The notes beneath the pieces were generated by a model. The model searched no databases and was not told the origin of the DNA. It worked only from the letters and a program-made list of their open reading frames with translations. Position numbers and translations under genes: made by a program. Below, piece after piece: positions 25,001-40,000 of a stretch of DNA of 64,000 bases. How positions within the stretch are numbered: position 1 is the stretch's first letter; each line of letters opens with the position of its first letter. Source of the stretch: Parus major (lineage: Eukaryota > Chordata > Aves > Passeriformes > Paridae). The stretch covers positions 3,429,369 through 3,493,368 of the forward strand of contig NC_031769.1 of NCBI RefSeq assembly GCF_001522545.3, in the 5' to 3' direction.

Positions 25001-28000
25001 GCATCACTTTCCTTTTCAAAGCCCTGCATGCCTGAAAGAGATTTAAGGTCCAGTAATGTGTCAGAATTTGGGGTTATTTTACAGTAAATGATACAGAAAG
25101 GATATAGGATACAGGAAAAAAATGGTTTGATACAGATTACTGCAGTAATGATCATTTCCTGCTGCACTTCTCAATAAAAACTTCTCTGGATGAGTAAGGG
25201 AGGAAAGACCTGTTAAAATTACAATAAAAATAACAATAAAATAAGAATAAAAATAAAAATATATAAATAGTTTGCCAATGGACCAGAAGAGGAAGATTCT
25301 TGTAGGATTGCTTGCAACCAGACAAGTGATTATAGAAGTAAACCCAAGATAACAAAAAGATATATTTGACTGTGGTAAAGGGCATAATAATGGGCAGCAT
25401 TTAACATGATTTGATGCTTCTGCATGTTCTCATTTCAGAGATGGATTAGAATGGCAGATTAAGGAGATTTAACTTTCTGCAGTTAGGTAAAATAGTACCA
25501 CAGGAATGAAGAGTAAGTGCACAGAACAACACAATTTTAATCATTTGATTCCCTCAAGTGAAAAACTGTTTAATAATAAATTTAAGAGAATGAGGTGAAT
25601 TGGTAATAACCAAGAACAGAGTTACTGGGTGTGAGAAATCCTACACTGATAAGGAGTCATAATGTGATTTATTCAATTTAAGAACAACTGGCTTTTGAAA
25701 TACACACTGGCTTTTGAAATAAATTAATTAAATAAAGAACTACACAAAGCAACCAGCTCCAAACAACCAAAATTGCCCAACACCAAAATGGGAACAGCAC
25801 AGATAACTCTGAAACAGGTCTGAACACCCTTTTCTGGAGCAGTAAGGACCACAGAAGTGTAGTTAACAGAGCTGGGGGAGCACAAGGAGGAAGATGTTGA
25901 CGTGCATTTTCCATGAGCAGCCAACCTTAATGAAGTACACAGCCTCCTCCTGACTTTCAAAATCAGTCTCCTTCTTTATTTTTCCCACAGCCAAAGCCAT
26001 TGTTTTACTTCTTCTCACAGAAACATGTCAGAGAAAACATGGACAGGACACCCAGTGGCCAATCCTGACTGGAGAGTGACACACGACCTGGTAAAGCATC
26101 CCCAGCTCCATAAAAGCCACACAAACAGTGACAGAATTCTGATTTATGTGAGCAGCACACTGAGCCTGGGTTTCAGATCAGGCTCTGTGCAGTGGCTCCA
26201 GGTGGGCTGAAAATGGAAATTCACTGTTTTTTCACAAAGGGATTCCACCCCAGGAATTTTCTCGTGTTCCTTGCTCTCCTGGGCTCTCGTAATGAGATTT
26301 TTATGCAGCAAGAGATTGCAGCAATTAGGAAAAATGTGGGAATGGGGCTGGTGAGGAGCTGGAATTTAAAGAAAGCTGAAGATCCAGTGAGTGCATCCAA
26401 AGGAGCCACATCCCACTCCAGGAATGGCTTTGCATGAGTAAGCACAGTGAGGAAGGGGCCAAGGGCTGGGAGAGGAGGAGGCAGCAGCCAGCAGGGAAAG
26501 CTGTGCTGCACTCCCACTGCAGGCTGGAAATTCAGATTGTGGGGAATCACTCAAGCTGCCATTAAAACCAGAATATTCACAGCTTCCCTGCACTCAGCAG
26601 GTCTTGCAACCCAAATTTTGAGCTCATTCTCTCTCCCATGAATGGGAAATATCCTGTAGCTCCCATGAGTGTGAAGATCCCAGCACACACCTTGCAGGCT
26701 CAGAAAGATTTGTCCCCTGAGCTGCTATAATAAGGGGTTTTTTTAACAATTTTTAGCTGGCTGTTTTAAAACAAAAAATTAAAAAAAACCCAAAAAAACA
26801 GGTTACAATTGTTAGGAACCAGCATTCCTTCCTGTACCAGAAGCAACAACGCGTTCTCAGCAACTTCCTCAGGAATTCTCACTCCTCTCTGGCCATTTGT
26901 TATCAGCTCAGGCAGTGATGATCATTAGTGCTTGGGGCATGAAAAACTCATTACCCAAAATCTACAAAGCAGTGCAAACTCCTGCATTTCCTGGCATGTG
27001 TCCCCCTGAAATAAGAAATACTTAAGATTTGCCAGTGATTTCAGAACAACTGCCCAGCAGACCTGGCTGAAAGCTGGAATTTCCCTTCGCCAGGGAAAAT
27101 CTGTAACAATGTAAAAATGATGGAGCTGGACCAAAAAAGCAGCAAAAGCAGCAGCAAGGACCAAGGCAGAACACAAAAATGGGGACATGGAGGTAACACC
27201 AAGGCCAGGGGGTTTAGGGATGCTGGAGCTTGCACCTTCCATTAATTGATCTAAACTTCCTTGAACCTCTTGATACTCTTGGCATCCTCATCTCCCAGCA
27301 CTGAAAGTTATTTATGCTGTCAAAAAAATTACAATTGTGCTTGTTTTAACATCAAAATGTGCTTCCCTGAGTGCACCCAAGTTTTTGCACTCGGAGGAAT
27401 AATGTATTCAACCTGATCATGGGAATTTTTATTACTCCCAAGTTATTCCTTTCTATTAGTGAAGGGAAAAGATTTTTTTTTTTTTCATCTGTGCAAATTA
27501 AAGGGAAACTTTGTTCTCATCTTCTACTCTGTTCTGGTACTAATGTGACTTTACTGGCTGGGGAGACAGGAACTACATGCAAGATAAAATATGGAAAATC
27601 CTGTATTTAAATGAAGCCATTAATGTGTTTTTATTCTGTTCTCAACTCTCAACACATTTATCTCTTGTCTGTCACAGAAAACTGAATTGATGTGTTCAGG
27701 TAATTAAATTTCAAGTGGTAGTGCCAGAATTTCTGTCCTTTTTTTGTAACATCCTATTTAATGCCCATCACTAGGTGAGTACAGTGGAGACTGTTTTTGT
27801 CATGTATAATGCTCTGCATTATCAACATTTAATCTCCCATTTTTCACTGACCTGCCATTAAAAAATAGATTTCATTTCATGACTTGATATGTACAGTGTC
27901 AAATTTCTTTATGAGCAGGTTATTTAGATTTTCTCACTTTATAGGGGAGATAACAAAGCACTTCAGGGGATGATTTATGTCATTCTAAGATAGACACCCA

Positions 28001-31000
28001 AAATAAGACAAATACATGATTTGACTATATATCAAAATATGAGCTATAATCATTATTATACATTAATATAATATAATATAATATAATATAATATAATATA
28101 NNNNNNNNNNNNNNNNNNNNNNNNNNNNNNNNNNNNNNNNNNNNNNNNNNNNNNNNNNNNNNNNNNNNNNNNNNNNNNNNNNNNNNNNNNNNNNNNNNNN
28201 NNNNNNNNNNNNNNNNNNNNNNNNNNNNNNNNNNNNNNNNNNAGAGTCCTGGAATGGTTTGGGCTGGGAGGGACCTTAAAGCTCGTCCAGTTCCACCCCC
28301 AGGCATGGGCAGGGACATCTTCCTCTGTCCCAGGATGCTCCAAGCCCTGTCCAGCCTGGTCCTGGACACTTCCAGGGATGGGGAGTCCACAACCTCTCTG
28401 GGAAATAAACATCTTTAAGACAGATCATTACACTAAAACTAGAAAAAAATCTAAGTGCTGTCAACTCCTCAGCTAAAATTAAATAATCTTTCTATTTCAG
28501 TGCAATATGCACACAAAAATAGGGACAACTGCAACTTCCATGGAGTTTTCTGTTGTAAAAACCTGCTGATTTTTCTGTTTTTAAAAAACCCCAAAACTGG
28601 GACAGAACAATTCCAGGGAGATCTATTAGTGGCTGAAAATTCCATTAGCTAAACCAGCTCTTATTTGTCTTCAGCTGTTCATCCAGAACTATGCCAGTTA
28701 TGTAAATAATTGCTTACCATGCTGGTAACACTCTCTGAATGGTACATATTTCTTCAGGATATCAGCACTGAGTTATTTGTCTTGATATTTTTAATATCCT
28801 AAGAGAAGCACGGTGACACAGGCAGCTAAATCGATGGCTGAAGATTACATAAACAAAACTCAGTTTGCACTTCTAAAAAAATAAAATTTGTGCCAAGGTC
28901 TGAAAAACAGAACACACTTTCCATTGTGTTTAAAAGCAGAAAAATTCCCATTTCTTGTAAACAAAAGATAGGTACCAGTGCAGTGTCTTACACAGCACCA
29001 GCTAGAGGAGAAACAATACTCTAAAATGAAGTTTTGTGAGAAAATCATGACAACTCCTCAAAATAGAACTGCACTTCTTAAACTGTTCTGACATTCTGCA
29101 TCAGATCTGTAAAAATATTTAGATAGTTTAAAATGTAAGCAGGCACCATAAGGAATTGTCACGTTCACTTTAGACACAGCTCCCCCAAATAAAAACACAG
29201 ATGATTGATTGGCCTTGTCATAATCCATCTGGTAGGAGCTGGGAGGTGATGAGGGAGAATATATCCTTGCTTAAATTATTAAAGAATATTTATCATTTTA
29301 TAGCAAGCAAAGCAGTGCAGACAGCAGCAATTATGAACCTATAGATCATTACTTGCACAAGGAACTTTATTCATCTGAACCTCTCTGTTGTAACCAGCTC
29401 AGAAAAATGAGAATAAATGGCATGTGCCCCAAAATTATCACATCATTTGTGTTAGAGCACAAAAGTGGAGTCAAGCCAAGGGCTGTAGTGTTACTATAAG
29501 CAAAAGAAAGGGAGAAATTACAATAAAACCAAAAAAAACTCAATTTGCAAACACTTGCTGGGATCCCAGCAGATGAGCAACTGATTGTGGGTCTCAAATT
29601 TGGACTGAGCTGCTGTTTCTTGTCAAGACAACGCAGAGCTGCAAGAAATAAAAGCTTCCATGAATCAGACTGGTGCTGCTTTCAGGCACAGTTGCTCTCT
29701 CTGTGTCACTTGTCACTGCAAACTGGCAGGGAGCAGCTTCCCCTTGCTCCTGGGGACTTTCACAAAAGGGAAAATTTGACTCAACGAAGGAAGGATTTAC
29801 ATTCTGACCCCCTGACACCCACAGCACCACAGAAACACCTTCACTCCGAATAAAAGCTCAATTAAATGCCACACTGTGCTTGGGCAAGCCTCAGTGAGTT
29901 TTGGAAGAGGTTATGATGACTTCCCAGGAGTCAGAGATCAGAATATTCATGACAGCAATAAACTGAGACCAGATTTGTCATACTTTACTTACAGCTACCT
30001 AAAAATTAGCTGTATAACCCATTTTATTCTGCCTTATCACTAACAGAGAGACTGGGGAAGTCAGCACAGTCAGGTCATGCCCTCCTACCTAAGATAGCTC
30101 AAGTATATGAAATAAATAACCTTTTAAATGAGTCTTGCTTAAAATGTCAAGGTAGGGAGAACAAAAATCTACCCAGACACGAAACCTAATGTTGAGCTGG
30201 AGTATTTGATACCAGATGTGGTGGACTGATCCCTACAATAGAGATATATAGATATCTCTAATTATACACACACACAAGTGTGTGCATACAACAAGAAAAG
30301 CCAAGATTAGGTGAATAAATCTGCTTAACTGCCCCAATATTTATCAAACACCAGGACAGATTAAAAAGGGCAGAGATTTGAGCACACCATGGATTTCTGC
30401 TCACTTTCCACAGCCCACTTTGCTGTGCAGTTTATGAAACAAGGCTGGAGAGGCACTCACAGGTTGATGGATCTTGATAAGATGACAGACACAGTCAGGA
30501 GGATGCACCCATAGGGACCAATTTCAAACTGAAAAAGAAGAAGTGTTATTTTGGTCTTATTTTGTTTGTTTGTTTGTTTGTTTAGCTAGGGTTTTTTGGT
30601 GTTATTTTGTTTGTTATGTGTAAATTTTTTGCCTGATCCTCCAGAAATGCAAATGGAACTGAAGGCAGGAAGGAATTGTTGTGATTTATGCTAAAGCTGA
30701 ATTTGTTGCTGTGTTTGTTAAAGTCCATAAAGTGCTAGAAACAGTGCTCAGAACACATTTTGTGAGACTGATAGACACCAAGGCTGGCAGCTGAACCATA
30801 ATTTGTTTCATTAATACATAATTAAACACAGTACCTGGTGAATATTCTGCTGCAGAAATCCAATCAGATCCTCATATCTTGTGGCACTGTGAAGTATTAG
30901 CTGGGAAGAAATGCAAGAAGGAAGAAAGGTGACTTAAAAAAACAGTAATTCATTTCTATGACCTGAAAGCTGAAATGAAGCAACCAAAACTTTCAAACTG

Positions 31001-34000
31001 CCTGGAAAGATCTGAACTAACAAAAAGAAATAAAGATCTAATAAAATCTACCTCTTACTGTTGTCATTTGGCACAGAATTGCACCTCAGCACCTCATATA
31101 TTCTGAATTTTTCAACGCTGCTTTTTGATGATGTTTAAGTTTTTTGAACAGACAATTTGATTCAAAATTTTAAGCATTGCCTATGCAATGAAAAATAATT
31201 CCTAGAACAGAGGAATACTGAAGCTTCAGAAGACACAGGATGGGCAAGAAGCTCAGGGGTTTGTACTTAAACAGTGAGACATTTGTCACACTCAGAGATT
31301 ATGAGTATTCTTATTTAACATGAAATCCAGGAGAGCTCACAGATCCAGGCCCTCACTTCAATATTCTTTGCCTGTTTTTCCACCTTCAGATGTTTTGAGG
31401 CAGCTATTTCCCCATTTAGGAGGCCAAAAACATTTCCTCCAACCACTGGAGCCTGGCTGAAGGCACCTCTGCTTGCAAAGCCATCAGAGAGCCTCAGATG
31501 GAAACACAGCATAACTGGAAAGTGTTCTGCCATATGGAGCTTCTGGAGGGGGAAAAAAGGCAAAGAATTCAGTGTAAGACAAGAAAAAAACAGTGCCTTT
31601 TCATGCTCATGGTCAATTGGAAGGGCCCACGTTCATTTTTACTGTGTGTCATTAAAAGCAGGCAGAGCTTTTAGGTTTGGAAGGCAAATGGGGAAAAAAA
31701 AAATGGATTTCAGAGAGCCCACAACCACTGGGACAACTCAAGTTATGGGATTTTATTTCCTGTTGGGTTTTGGATCATAACTAATTTGATTTTAAAGTGC
31801 TTGGAGAGCAAGAGAAATCAGATTTATTGAACTGAAATAGGGAAAGCAAAAAAGAGGATCTGGAGATGGGAGTCACACAGAGCCTTACAGTTTCTAGGAT
31901 TCCATCTGCCTTGTATTTCCCTGTGGGAGTGAACTGCTGTCTTCCTGATGGCCTGAAGGGAATTTTCAGACAAAATCCATGTTAAAAGGAAGAAAATGGC
32001 ATTAAAGAGAAATCAACATGTTATGTGAGCTGAATGATGTGCCAAAGATTTGCACTATTATTATTATTACTATTATTATTATTATTACTATTACTATTAC
32101 TATTATTATTATTTTAATTGCTTTTAAAAATTCTTGTAAATAAGTTTATATTGCAAATCAAACTTGTATCAGTGAATCAAACACTTTATCTGTGCTGTGC
32201 TCAGTCTAACATGAATTACAAGTCTCTCCATAGAGAAAGAGGATAAATATAAGTTTAAGATGTTAATGACAATTTTTACTGCTAAATATTTTTAGAGCAA
32301 TGACATTCAAACAAGCAGAAGAACATACATAAAATATCATAGAGGAAGCAGGTTTGAGATGTAAAAATATGTGAAATATCATTTGAAATGTCTTTGAATT
32401 TTCTGTTTCTATTTCAGGTTTACAAAGGATTTCTGTGCCCCAAAACCCCTCTGTTACTTTGCAGCTATCTTAGTTTATCTAATAAAGGAAGTTAATTATG
32501 GCCACAAAACCTGACTCACTTTAAAATGTCCTTTAGGTTCCAGTGCAGCCAAAGCTGGGATCTGAAAGTTGGGTGTTTTGTGTACAAACACCTTATAATA
32601 AGCAGCCTTATTGCATTGCATAAACTAAGCAGGCAAATACAGCAAAAGGAGCTCAATTCCAGCCATAACAGAATATCCTGCAGTTCAGGAGCAGAATTCT
32701 CCATCTGGAAAAATAACTCTTAATAAAAAGATTTTGGATACAATCAATTAAATCCACAGGATCTTTCACAGCAACCTCAAAGTGTTTTGTCTATTCTGCC
32801 CCAGCTACTGGGGCAGCAGAAACCACATTTTGCATCACTCCTTAGGCCTTTTCAGGTGGCATAAATGCAGCTCACAAAGCATTTATATTTTAAATTATGT
32901 AGGTTTGGGACAGATAAAGGTGTAAGAGCAGTGCCCAGTGACTAAAAGTGCTTCTCCTACTCACAGTGCCACCAGGGCTTTCTCGTGGCCCCCCGCACGC
33001 CACAGGATGTCAGCGAGAGCCAAGGAGAGGCACTTGGTCCTGTGAGCTTCTGAGGGCTGGAGACAACTGCAGTCCAGGAAATAAAGGAGAGAAACAAGCA
33101 CCAAAACGTGAGGGCAAACAGATTCACAGCAGGTTTGTCCCAAAAAGAACAAAAGCATCCTTAGAGACAGTTTGGTAACGATTAATAGCAAGGCTCCGGT
33201 GAGCTGCGTCAGAAAATCTTTATTTAGGTACCTCAGTTCCTCTACAGCTGAGAAAGATGGCCAAAAAGCCCTGTGAGTTGAAGAGGTTTTGTCAGTGGGG
33301 AGACATTCCAGGCTGAAAGTACAGCTGAATCCCACCTTTCTCTGGGAATCAAGCAGCTGGATGAGGCCACGAGAGCACTCACTGCACCCCTGAACTGAGA
33401 CTTCTCAGCATCCCCAGAGCCCTCAGGAGGGAGATGCAATTGGGGTCACCGATTTTGGAACCATTCTCTGAGGAGAAACCTCATTTTAGGCATTTAAGAA
33501 GGCACCTTGGACCCTGAGGATAATCAGACCCAGTGAAGGGAGCTGTAGGGAGAAAAACTCCCTGTTTAGATTGCTGCAGATCAAACTGGGCACACGGGGT
33601 GGGTTTCCTCTCAAGTCAGAAGGAAAACATTGGAAGGACATTATTGCACCAAAGTCAAGTGGGAACAGCTCTGTGCTGCTTTTTGGGGACCTCTATGAGT
33701 TTCTGTTGCTCCTAATGCTGGTTATAAATAAATGTCAAATATAAATTTGGTTATAAATAAATGTAAAATTGCTATGTCTGTGTGTTCTGTGACACTGCTC
33801 CTGTCATACAGGTGAATTTAAGTGATGAAATTCACAGTCTTCACTTCTAGGAGGTCATTACTTAAGCTGGTGCCTGATCTATAAGGAATGATTAAAATTA
33901 AACTGTTTTTATCATTAAAAGCAATGGATGAAAATCAAGAGTAAATAAGGTATGATCAACAACAGGAACTGGCTAAGAACAGATGTGTTATCACACCCTG

Positions 34001-37000
34001 ATCTTCTGAAAGGAAGAGTTCCTCTTCCACAGAACATATTTTTAATTGCTTGGACAAAAAAGCAGGTAAATGTTTCAGGGAACAATCCCATACTGGCAAA
34101 TAATGGAGAAGAGAAGCTACCTCATCCTTAGTCCTGCAATAAACCTTTCAATATTCTCCAAGGTGATTCTTTTATGTTTTAAACACAATTTTTAGTTTCT
34201 AAAGGCATTCATACTTAATTTCTGAGTATTTTATTTCTTAACTCTTTTAAACAAATCTACACCACAATGCTTTTACCCACTACTAAACTTTCTCCAAAGA
34301 ACTGTCTGCAATAAATGCTGCTTGCATCTTTTTTAAATCAGGTGAGCCACAAAGTCAGGACCTAAAACATTACACAAAGTGGAAAACTGGCAGATTTGGG
34401 AATAAACCAAATATCCAAGAGGCTGAAGAAGTGGCCAAAAGATCCCATGGCCCTGGGAAGAACATAACTGGAGTTTTCTCTAGTGGCTTCAAGAATGGCA
34501 CTCTTTGAAATTCAGATTTTATCGGTTTCAGAGAGTTACCAGCCTGGGAGATGAGGACAAAACCTGTTCCCACTGTTTGAGTAAAAGATCTAATAATTCA
34601 AAAGACTAAACAAGAAACACCAAACGTCAAAAAAATTAAACAGACTTTCAAGTTCAATGTCTGCCTTGAATATAATGTTCATTTAGAGAATGTTTCCCTC
34701 TCTGAAGGATGTGAGATATGAGAAATAATTGGTGAGAGTTTTCAAGTGAAAAAAATAAATATAATCACAACTTTCTCTTATCTCTGCCTGTGTTCTAACA
34801 CAGACACCCAGAAATTCATGGGAATCACAATTTATGTGTCTGAGAGAGGCAGCAGAGGAAGAAGGAGATATGATAATTATTTCTTGAATGTTGAAGAAGC
34901 CTGAAATCAAACACTTCTTGTGAAGTGGTTGATAATTGGAAAATCCACGTTAGAATTTGAAAGGAATATTTATCCCCTTCTGCCTGCTGAAAGTTTCTGC
35001 CCATGGCAAACACAGCATAAGAAAAGTATGTTTATCTCATGAATAAAACCAAAAATCTTTTAAAAGATGTGGATAATAAGAGAGGGAAAACCAGGAGAGG
35101 CAAATCCTGCTGAGTAAACAGGATGGCACGAGGTGGACACCCAGTTTAAACCTCCATCCACCTATTTGGGTGGCACACAATTTTATTTCATTTATGATCT
35201 CTGAACCATGCTGCAAAAGGGAAATTAATATCTTTATTTTCACTAAGGATGACCTGAGGCTCAAAGGGAACAAGGAGCAGATGATCAAAGGCTGTCCTCA
35301 AAGCTGAAAGAAATTCTTGTTTTTCACAACCAGAAATAATTCTTCAGTGGAGATTCCTGGTCATAAAATCTAAATATGCACTGAGTTTCCTGCAAGAAAG
35401 TTTCTGAGGTTTTTCTTTTATGTAGAGAAGAACCTTGAAAAGTCTGCCCTCGTTATAATCTCAATTTTAATCCTAAAGTTTTGCAGGGTAATTTCTGTCA
35501 CTTCCCATCCTGGATGCTGAAGACAAATAATGATGTTCTACAGGCACCTGTTTCTCTCCAATACTGATGGAAATCAGCCCAAACAATGAATTTGCAGTAA
35601 GGCTAAGCCAGGCAGAACTAAGGAATATCAACAGAGACCACAGCATTTTCCTACACAGTTCCAAGCAGAAAAATGGACATTTAAGGCCAAAATTTAATAT
35701 AAAAGGAAGATTTTTATATTGTAAGGTAATGAAGTTCAAGAAGGATCTCAGCATGAAAGTTTCTCTTTCAACTAAATCAAGCCACAGTAATGGAGGTCAC
35801 AAATAAAAGAAGGAGGTGGCAACACAAACCAGTAAAATGATTTTCCTTTTGTGGAGGCTTTGTGGAATATTTCTTTTGTAATGGACTTAATGTCTTATTG
35901 AAAACAAAAGGCAAATAATATATGAAAGCTGGTAATAAGGTAGTTTTTGAGGCATTATTTTCCTGAACTGAATTCAGTAACCCATGTTCCTTTAGCAACG
36001 TGACAAGCACATTATTATTATTATAGCAGTCCAAGCAATTTCCTTGTCAGCAGCAACATCTCACAAAAATTCCTTTAAAGCAAGCAGAAAATACACAGAA
36101 TATAAATTCAATTTCCATTAAGGAGTTTAAACAGGAATGATCAAATACAGTTAAAAGAAAAAATAGTCATTATAACTTTAATTTTTCAACCCTGTTGAGA
36201 TTCTTAGTGTCAAACACTGGATGAACTTCATGGTCTTTCAAACTTTGATTACTTTTTTTGTTTGAAATCCAATTTCCATGAGGACCTTGAGGCTAAACAA
36301 TTTTCACTGGCCTCAATTCAAGCTGGTTGGTTTTTGTAGAGGTTCTTGGGTTAATCACAAGCAATTACACAAATAAGACACCAACTTCTACATTCCTACA
36401 GTTCAATGGGAACTAAACACAACTAAATCAGATGCTGCTTTCTTTCTCTCTCTCTGAAACAAAAAGTTCAGAGAGTTCAAACTCAAAAGGCTGAGTGGCT
36501 GCAGCAGAGAAATAGGGTTTTTTTTACTTTTGTAGGGAAAATTCCTGAAGTGTCACTGCCTTACCGGGTGTCTTTGTTCCTGTTGCTGTCTGCAAAGATC
36601 AGCTGCTGCAGGACACAGGCTTGGACAGCAGCCAGAACTCCACATGGACCACCCTGGGGGGAGAACAGGAGCAAAAAGCTGATGGGTGCTGGGGAGAGCC
36701 CCTGGGAGCTCCCATCCAGCCCAAATCCATCCTTGCACCTCTCTCTCTCCAGACATGACTTCACAGATCTCTGGGGCTTTGTGCAAGCCCATGAAAATCA
36801 GTGTTTTTAAGTGTTTTTGTGGTTCCTATCCTTCCTGAAAAGACCCAGACATCTGTAAGGTCAAAAGAAATGTGGGGTTTTATTTAAATCAGGGATATAT
36901 GAATTAAAAATCTCCTCGTCCCTATAGAGCTGAAGTGTGATTTTCAGAGAGAAATAAAACCTGAGTGTTTTCCAAGGACCTCCTCTCAGCACCTCGAGTT

Positions 37001-40000
37001 CCCACCTGCACCACTAAACAAAGATTTCAGGTTCCAGCACAGCCCTGTGCACCCCACATCCTTCCTCTCTCCCTCCCTTCTCACTGGGGAAGAGGAAGAA
37101 AACCAAGAAAGTCTGAACCTTTCAAAATTTGATAGTGAAATTTGAAAGTGAATCTTTCAAATTATCAGTCTGAGAGGGGAAAAAAATCACAATAGCAAGC
37201 AATGCCATGGAAATAAATGTTATAATAAATAAGAATAAATAATTTAGAAATATATATTTTATAATACATATATAAATATAAATAAATATAATAAATATAA
37301 ATAAATTTTATGGAAAGCTGGTTTGGGCTCTATGCAGGAGACAAGGCTGACATCACAATGCCACCCATGAAAATCCTCTCAAAACCCTACAGAAGGAGGG
37401 AGAGGAGTTTCTGTGCTGTTTTCACACAGAAATGTGATTAAAGGATCAGTTTAACTCTCTGATTGTCCTAAGGGCAGCACCAAGGGAAGGGGACCTGCAG
37501 GAAAATTCAGTGTGGAACTTAGAAAATAACCTAATTCCTGCAATTAGGAAACAGCTTAGACATCGACATCTTCCCATTTCTCGTTCATATTTTACATACT
37601 CTGCCTCTCTAGATTTATTTAAGTAACTGATGAGTGAATAATCTGAAATATATCAAGGAAAAAAGCAAGATTTGTGTCAGTCCATCAGAGAGAGCCTCCC
37701 AGTCAAAAAAAGAAATGACAGGATTTATTCTAAATACCTTCTTACAGCACCACAAAAAATTAACATAAGAATTGAACAACTGTTCAGCTGAATTGAATTT
37801 TGTAAGTGAGAAGGAAAGATATTAATGAGCTGAGAGAGGCACAGTCTAAGCAAAACACTATTCCTGCACTGAATTCATGGTGGGGAATTTAATGGCCAGT
37901 GAGTGGCTGGAAGTGATGAGATATTCTTTCTCCAGGCTGGAAACACCAAAGTAACCTTTACTGTGGGCCAGTGACCACCACTGCCAAGACTCCTTTTGGA
38001 GTTTAAATTAAGATTTAATATCTTTTTTTCCTACTAGGCTTTGTAAGATAGGCAGCTGTCTTCTGATATCACCAGCCTAATGAAATATTTAACCAGACTG
38101 AGGGAAGTTAATTAAACATCCTAATGACATGTTTATTAGCCATTGTCCTTTCCTCAAAGCCTCTCTTCCTCTCATTTCTGTATAATGGTCTGCTCCTCTC
38201 AGGCCAGATAAAGATTTTCTGCATCAGCACAGAGGCTTAATGAGTGTTTTGTAAAGAGGAGCCTACAAGTATTTACTGAAGTCCTCAGATCCTGCTCCTG
38301 AGGGGAGACACCTTGTGTGGATGCCCCAGGAGCAACTCCACATCAAGCTGGGGAGGATCCATTCTTCCACAAGGTCTGGTGGGTTTTGGGGGAAGCTCCA
38401 CGACCCCGTGGCACAAGGGTGGTCCCTGGGCTGAAATGTGAATCCAAGGTGAAGAACAGAGAGCAGGGAGGGGTGAAGCACTGGCTGTGAGCCAGGAGCT
38501 CAGGCAGGGCTCACAGGGAGAGCTCAGAGAAGCCACTGAAAGCCCCAGGTCAGAGAGCACCACAAACATCTCCCTGGGATGGGCATGTTCTGTCCAGGCT
38601 GGCCCAAGGCGTGGCACGGTGCTGCTGCCAGCTGTGGCCACCACGGGGCCCTGCTGGCCATTCCAGATGTGCCCACTGCTGGATGTTGCCAGGGAATTGA
38701 TGAAAACCTCGCTGTGGGGAGAGGCTGGGCTCTTGTGGCTGCAGGAGAGGTGAGCCCAGCAGCAGTGCCAGTGTCCCAGGGAGCCTGCAAGGTGTTTGTC
38801 CCTTTTATTCTAGGAATGAACCTCAACACCTGACCCCAATATCTTCAGGAAGTAAAAATCCCCATGTGATTTCCCAGGCAACTCTTGCTCCATCTCATTT
38901 TAACTCAGATCAAGCTTGTTTAGCCCCACAGATCATTTTTCTCTTAAACTCCACACTTGATTTATGCTCTTTTATTCTTTTACCACCACTAGCTTTCAGC
39001 TGCAGTGGCTCCTCTTCCTCCCTGTGAATAATTCCCCATCACACACACACAGATTTGCACACTTTCTGCAGCTCCTCCACCCATCTCAAGTCTCCCATCA
39101 CAACTTGACAAGGTGACAGCACCCACTGGAAAGCAGAGTTTAAAGAAAAAGTCTTTAAAGAACTGATTTTTTTTCTCTGCTGAGGCACACAGCCTTTGTG
39201 AAGTCAGTGTGAAAAGCAAAGATCACTGTTAGGAAGGAATTTTCATTACCTTTTTCTGCACAATGCCGTATTTTAGCTGTGGGATATTGTTAAATGTAAA
39301 ACTCTGCATTTTCCATTCTTCACTGAAGCAACAAAGACTAGAGCCAAACAGAAGATTTTTTAATTCCTATAAAAGAAAGGGGAAAAAAAAAATCTCATTT
39401 TAAAAACAAACCCAGAACACAGTAATTTGTAGAAAAGAAAGGAGGAGTGTGGAAGGGTAATGACTAACTCTGCACAACCACCCTCTTCTGTTTTATCCAT
39501 ACTGTAAATAGCAACACCCCAATGAAAAGGAGCAATATTTTCCTTTTCCTGCCATATTCCTTCCACTCATAATGCTGGGAGCTGCTCAGCACTGGAAAAT
39601 ATTTATGTCTGATGTCTGGGGCACAGTTTCCCATGAAAGCATCCCAGAACACTGCCTGGAATTGCACAGCTCAATGCTGACATGAGGGAGAAAAGGATGA
39701 GACAAATGTTAATCAAACATTTGATTTCTGTATTTCAGGTGGCACAAATCCAGACTTTGGCCCTGAACAACTGCAGACCAAGACCATCCAGCAGTAGCCA
39801 GGCTGAATAAATTGCATTCATGCTAAAGCAGAGCTCAGGAAATAAGAAAAGACTACTCAGGGCTGCTAGAGTTACTCCAAGCTGTTTGATCCAGAAATTA
39901 AATTGGAAGACACCCTCGTTTTATTTGGTCTGGGTTTTTTTTCTCCTCTGTCTGAATGGGAAGGAAAAGTATTTAATAATTTTATCTCTGCTCAAAAGAA

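Larger units (their letters stand above)
15425..30460. other. Intron 13 of MINDY4 (about 15 kb, with an assembly gap)
   Basis: The largest intron. It contains CR1 remnants (15739-15915, 21270-21500, 28243-28405), a 137-bp tandem repeat (16734-17131), a CpG-rich patch (about 17215-17670), an AT microsatellite and gap 1. The long pyrimidine-rich stretch at 21.6-24.5 kb has short open frames but no recognisable gene. Confidence 0.8.
30529..36564. other. Introns 9-12 of MINDY4 (non-exon parts)
   Basis: Introns of 3498, 1012, 988 and 306 bp around exons 10, 11 and 12. They hold a GTTT microsatellite, a TTA microsatellite and a 29-bp direct repeat near 33720. No CR1 or other gene is recognisable. 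Confidence 0.75.
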
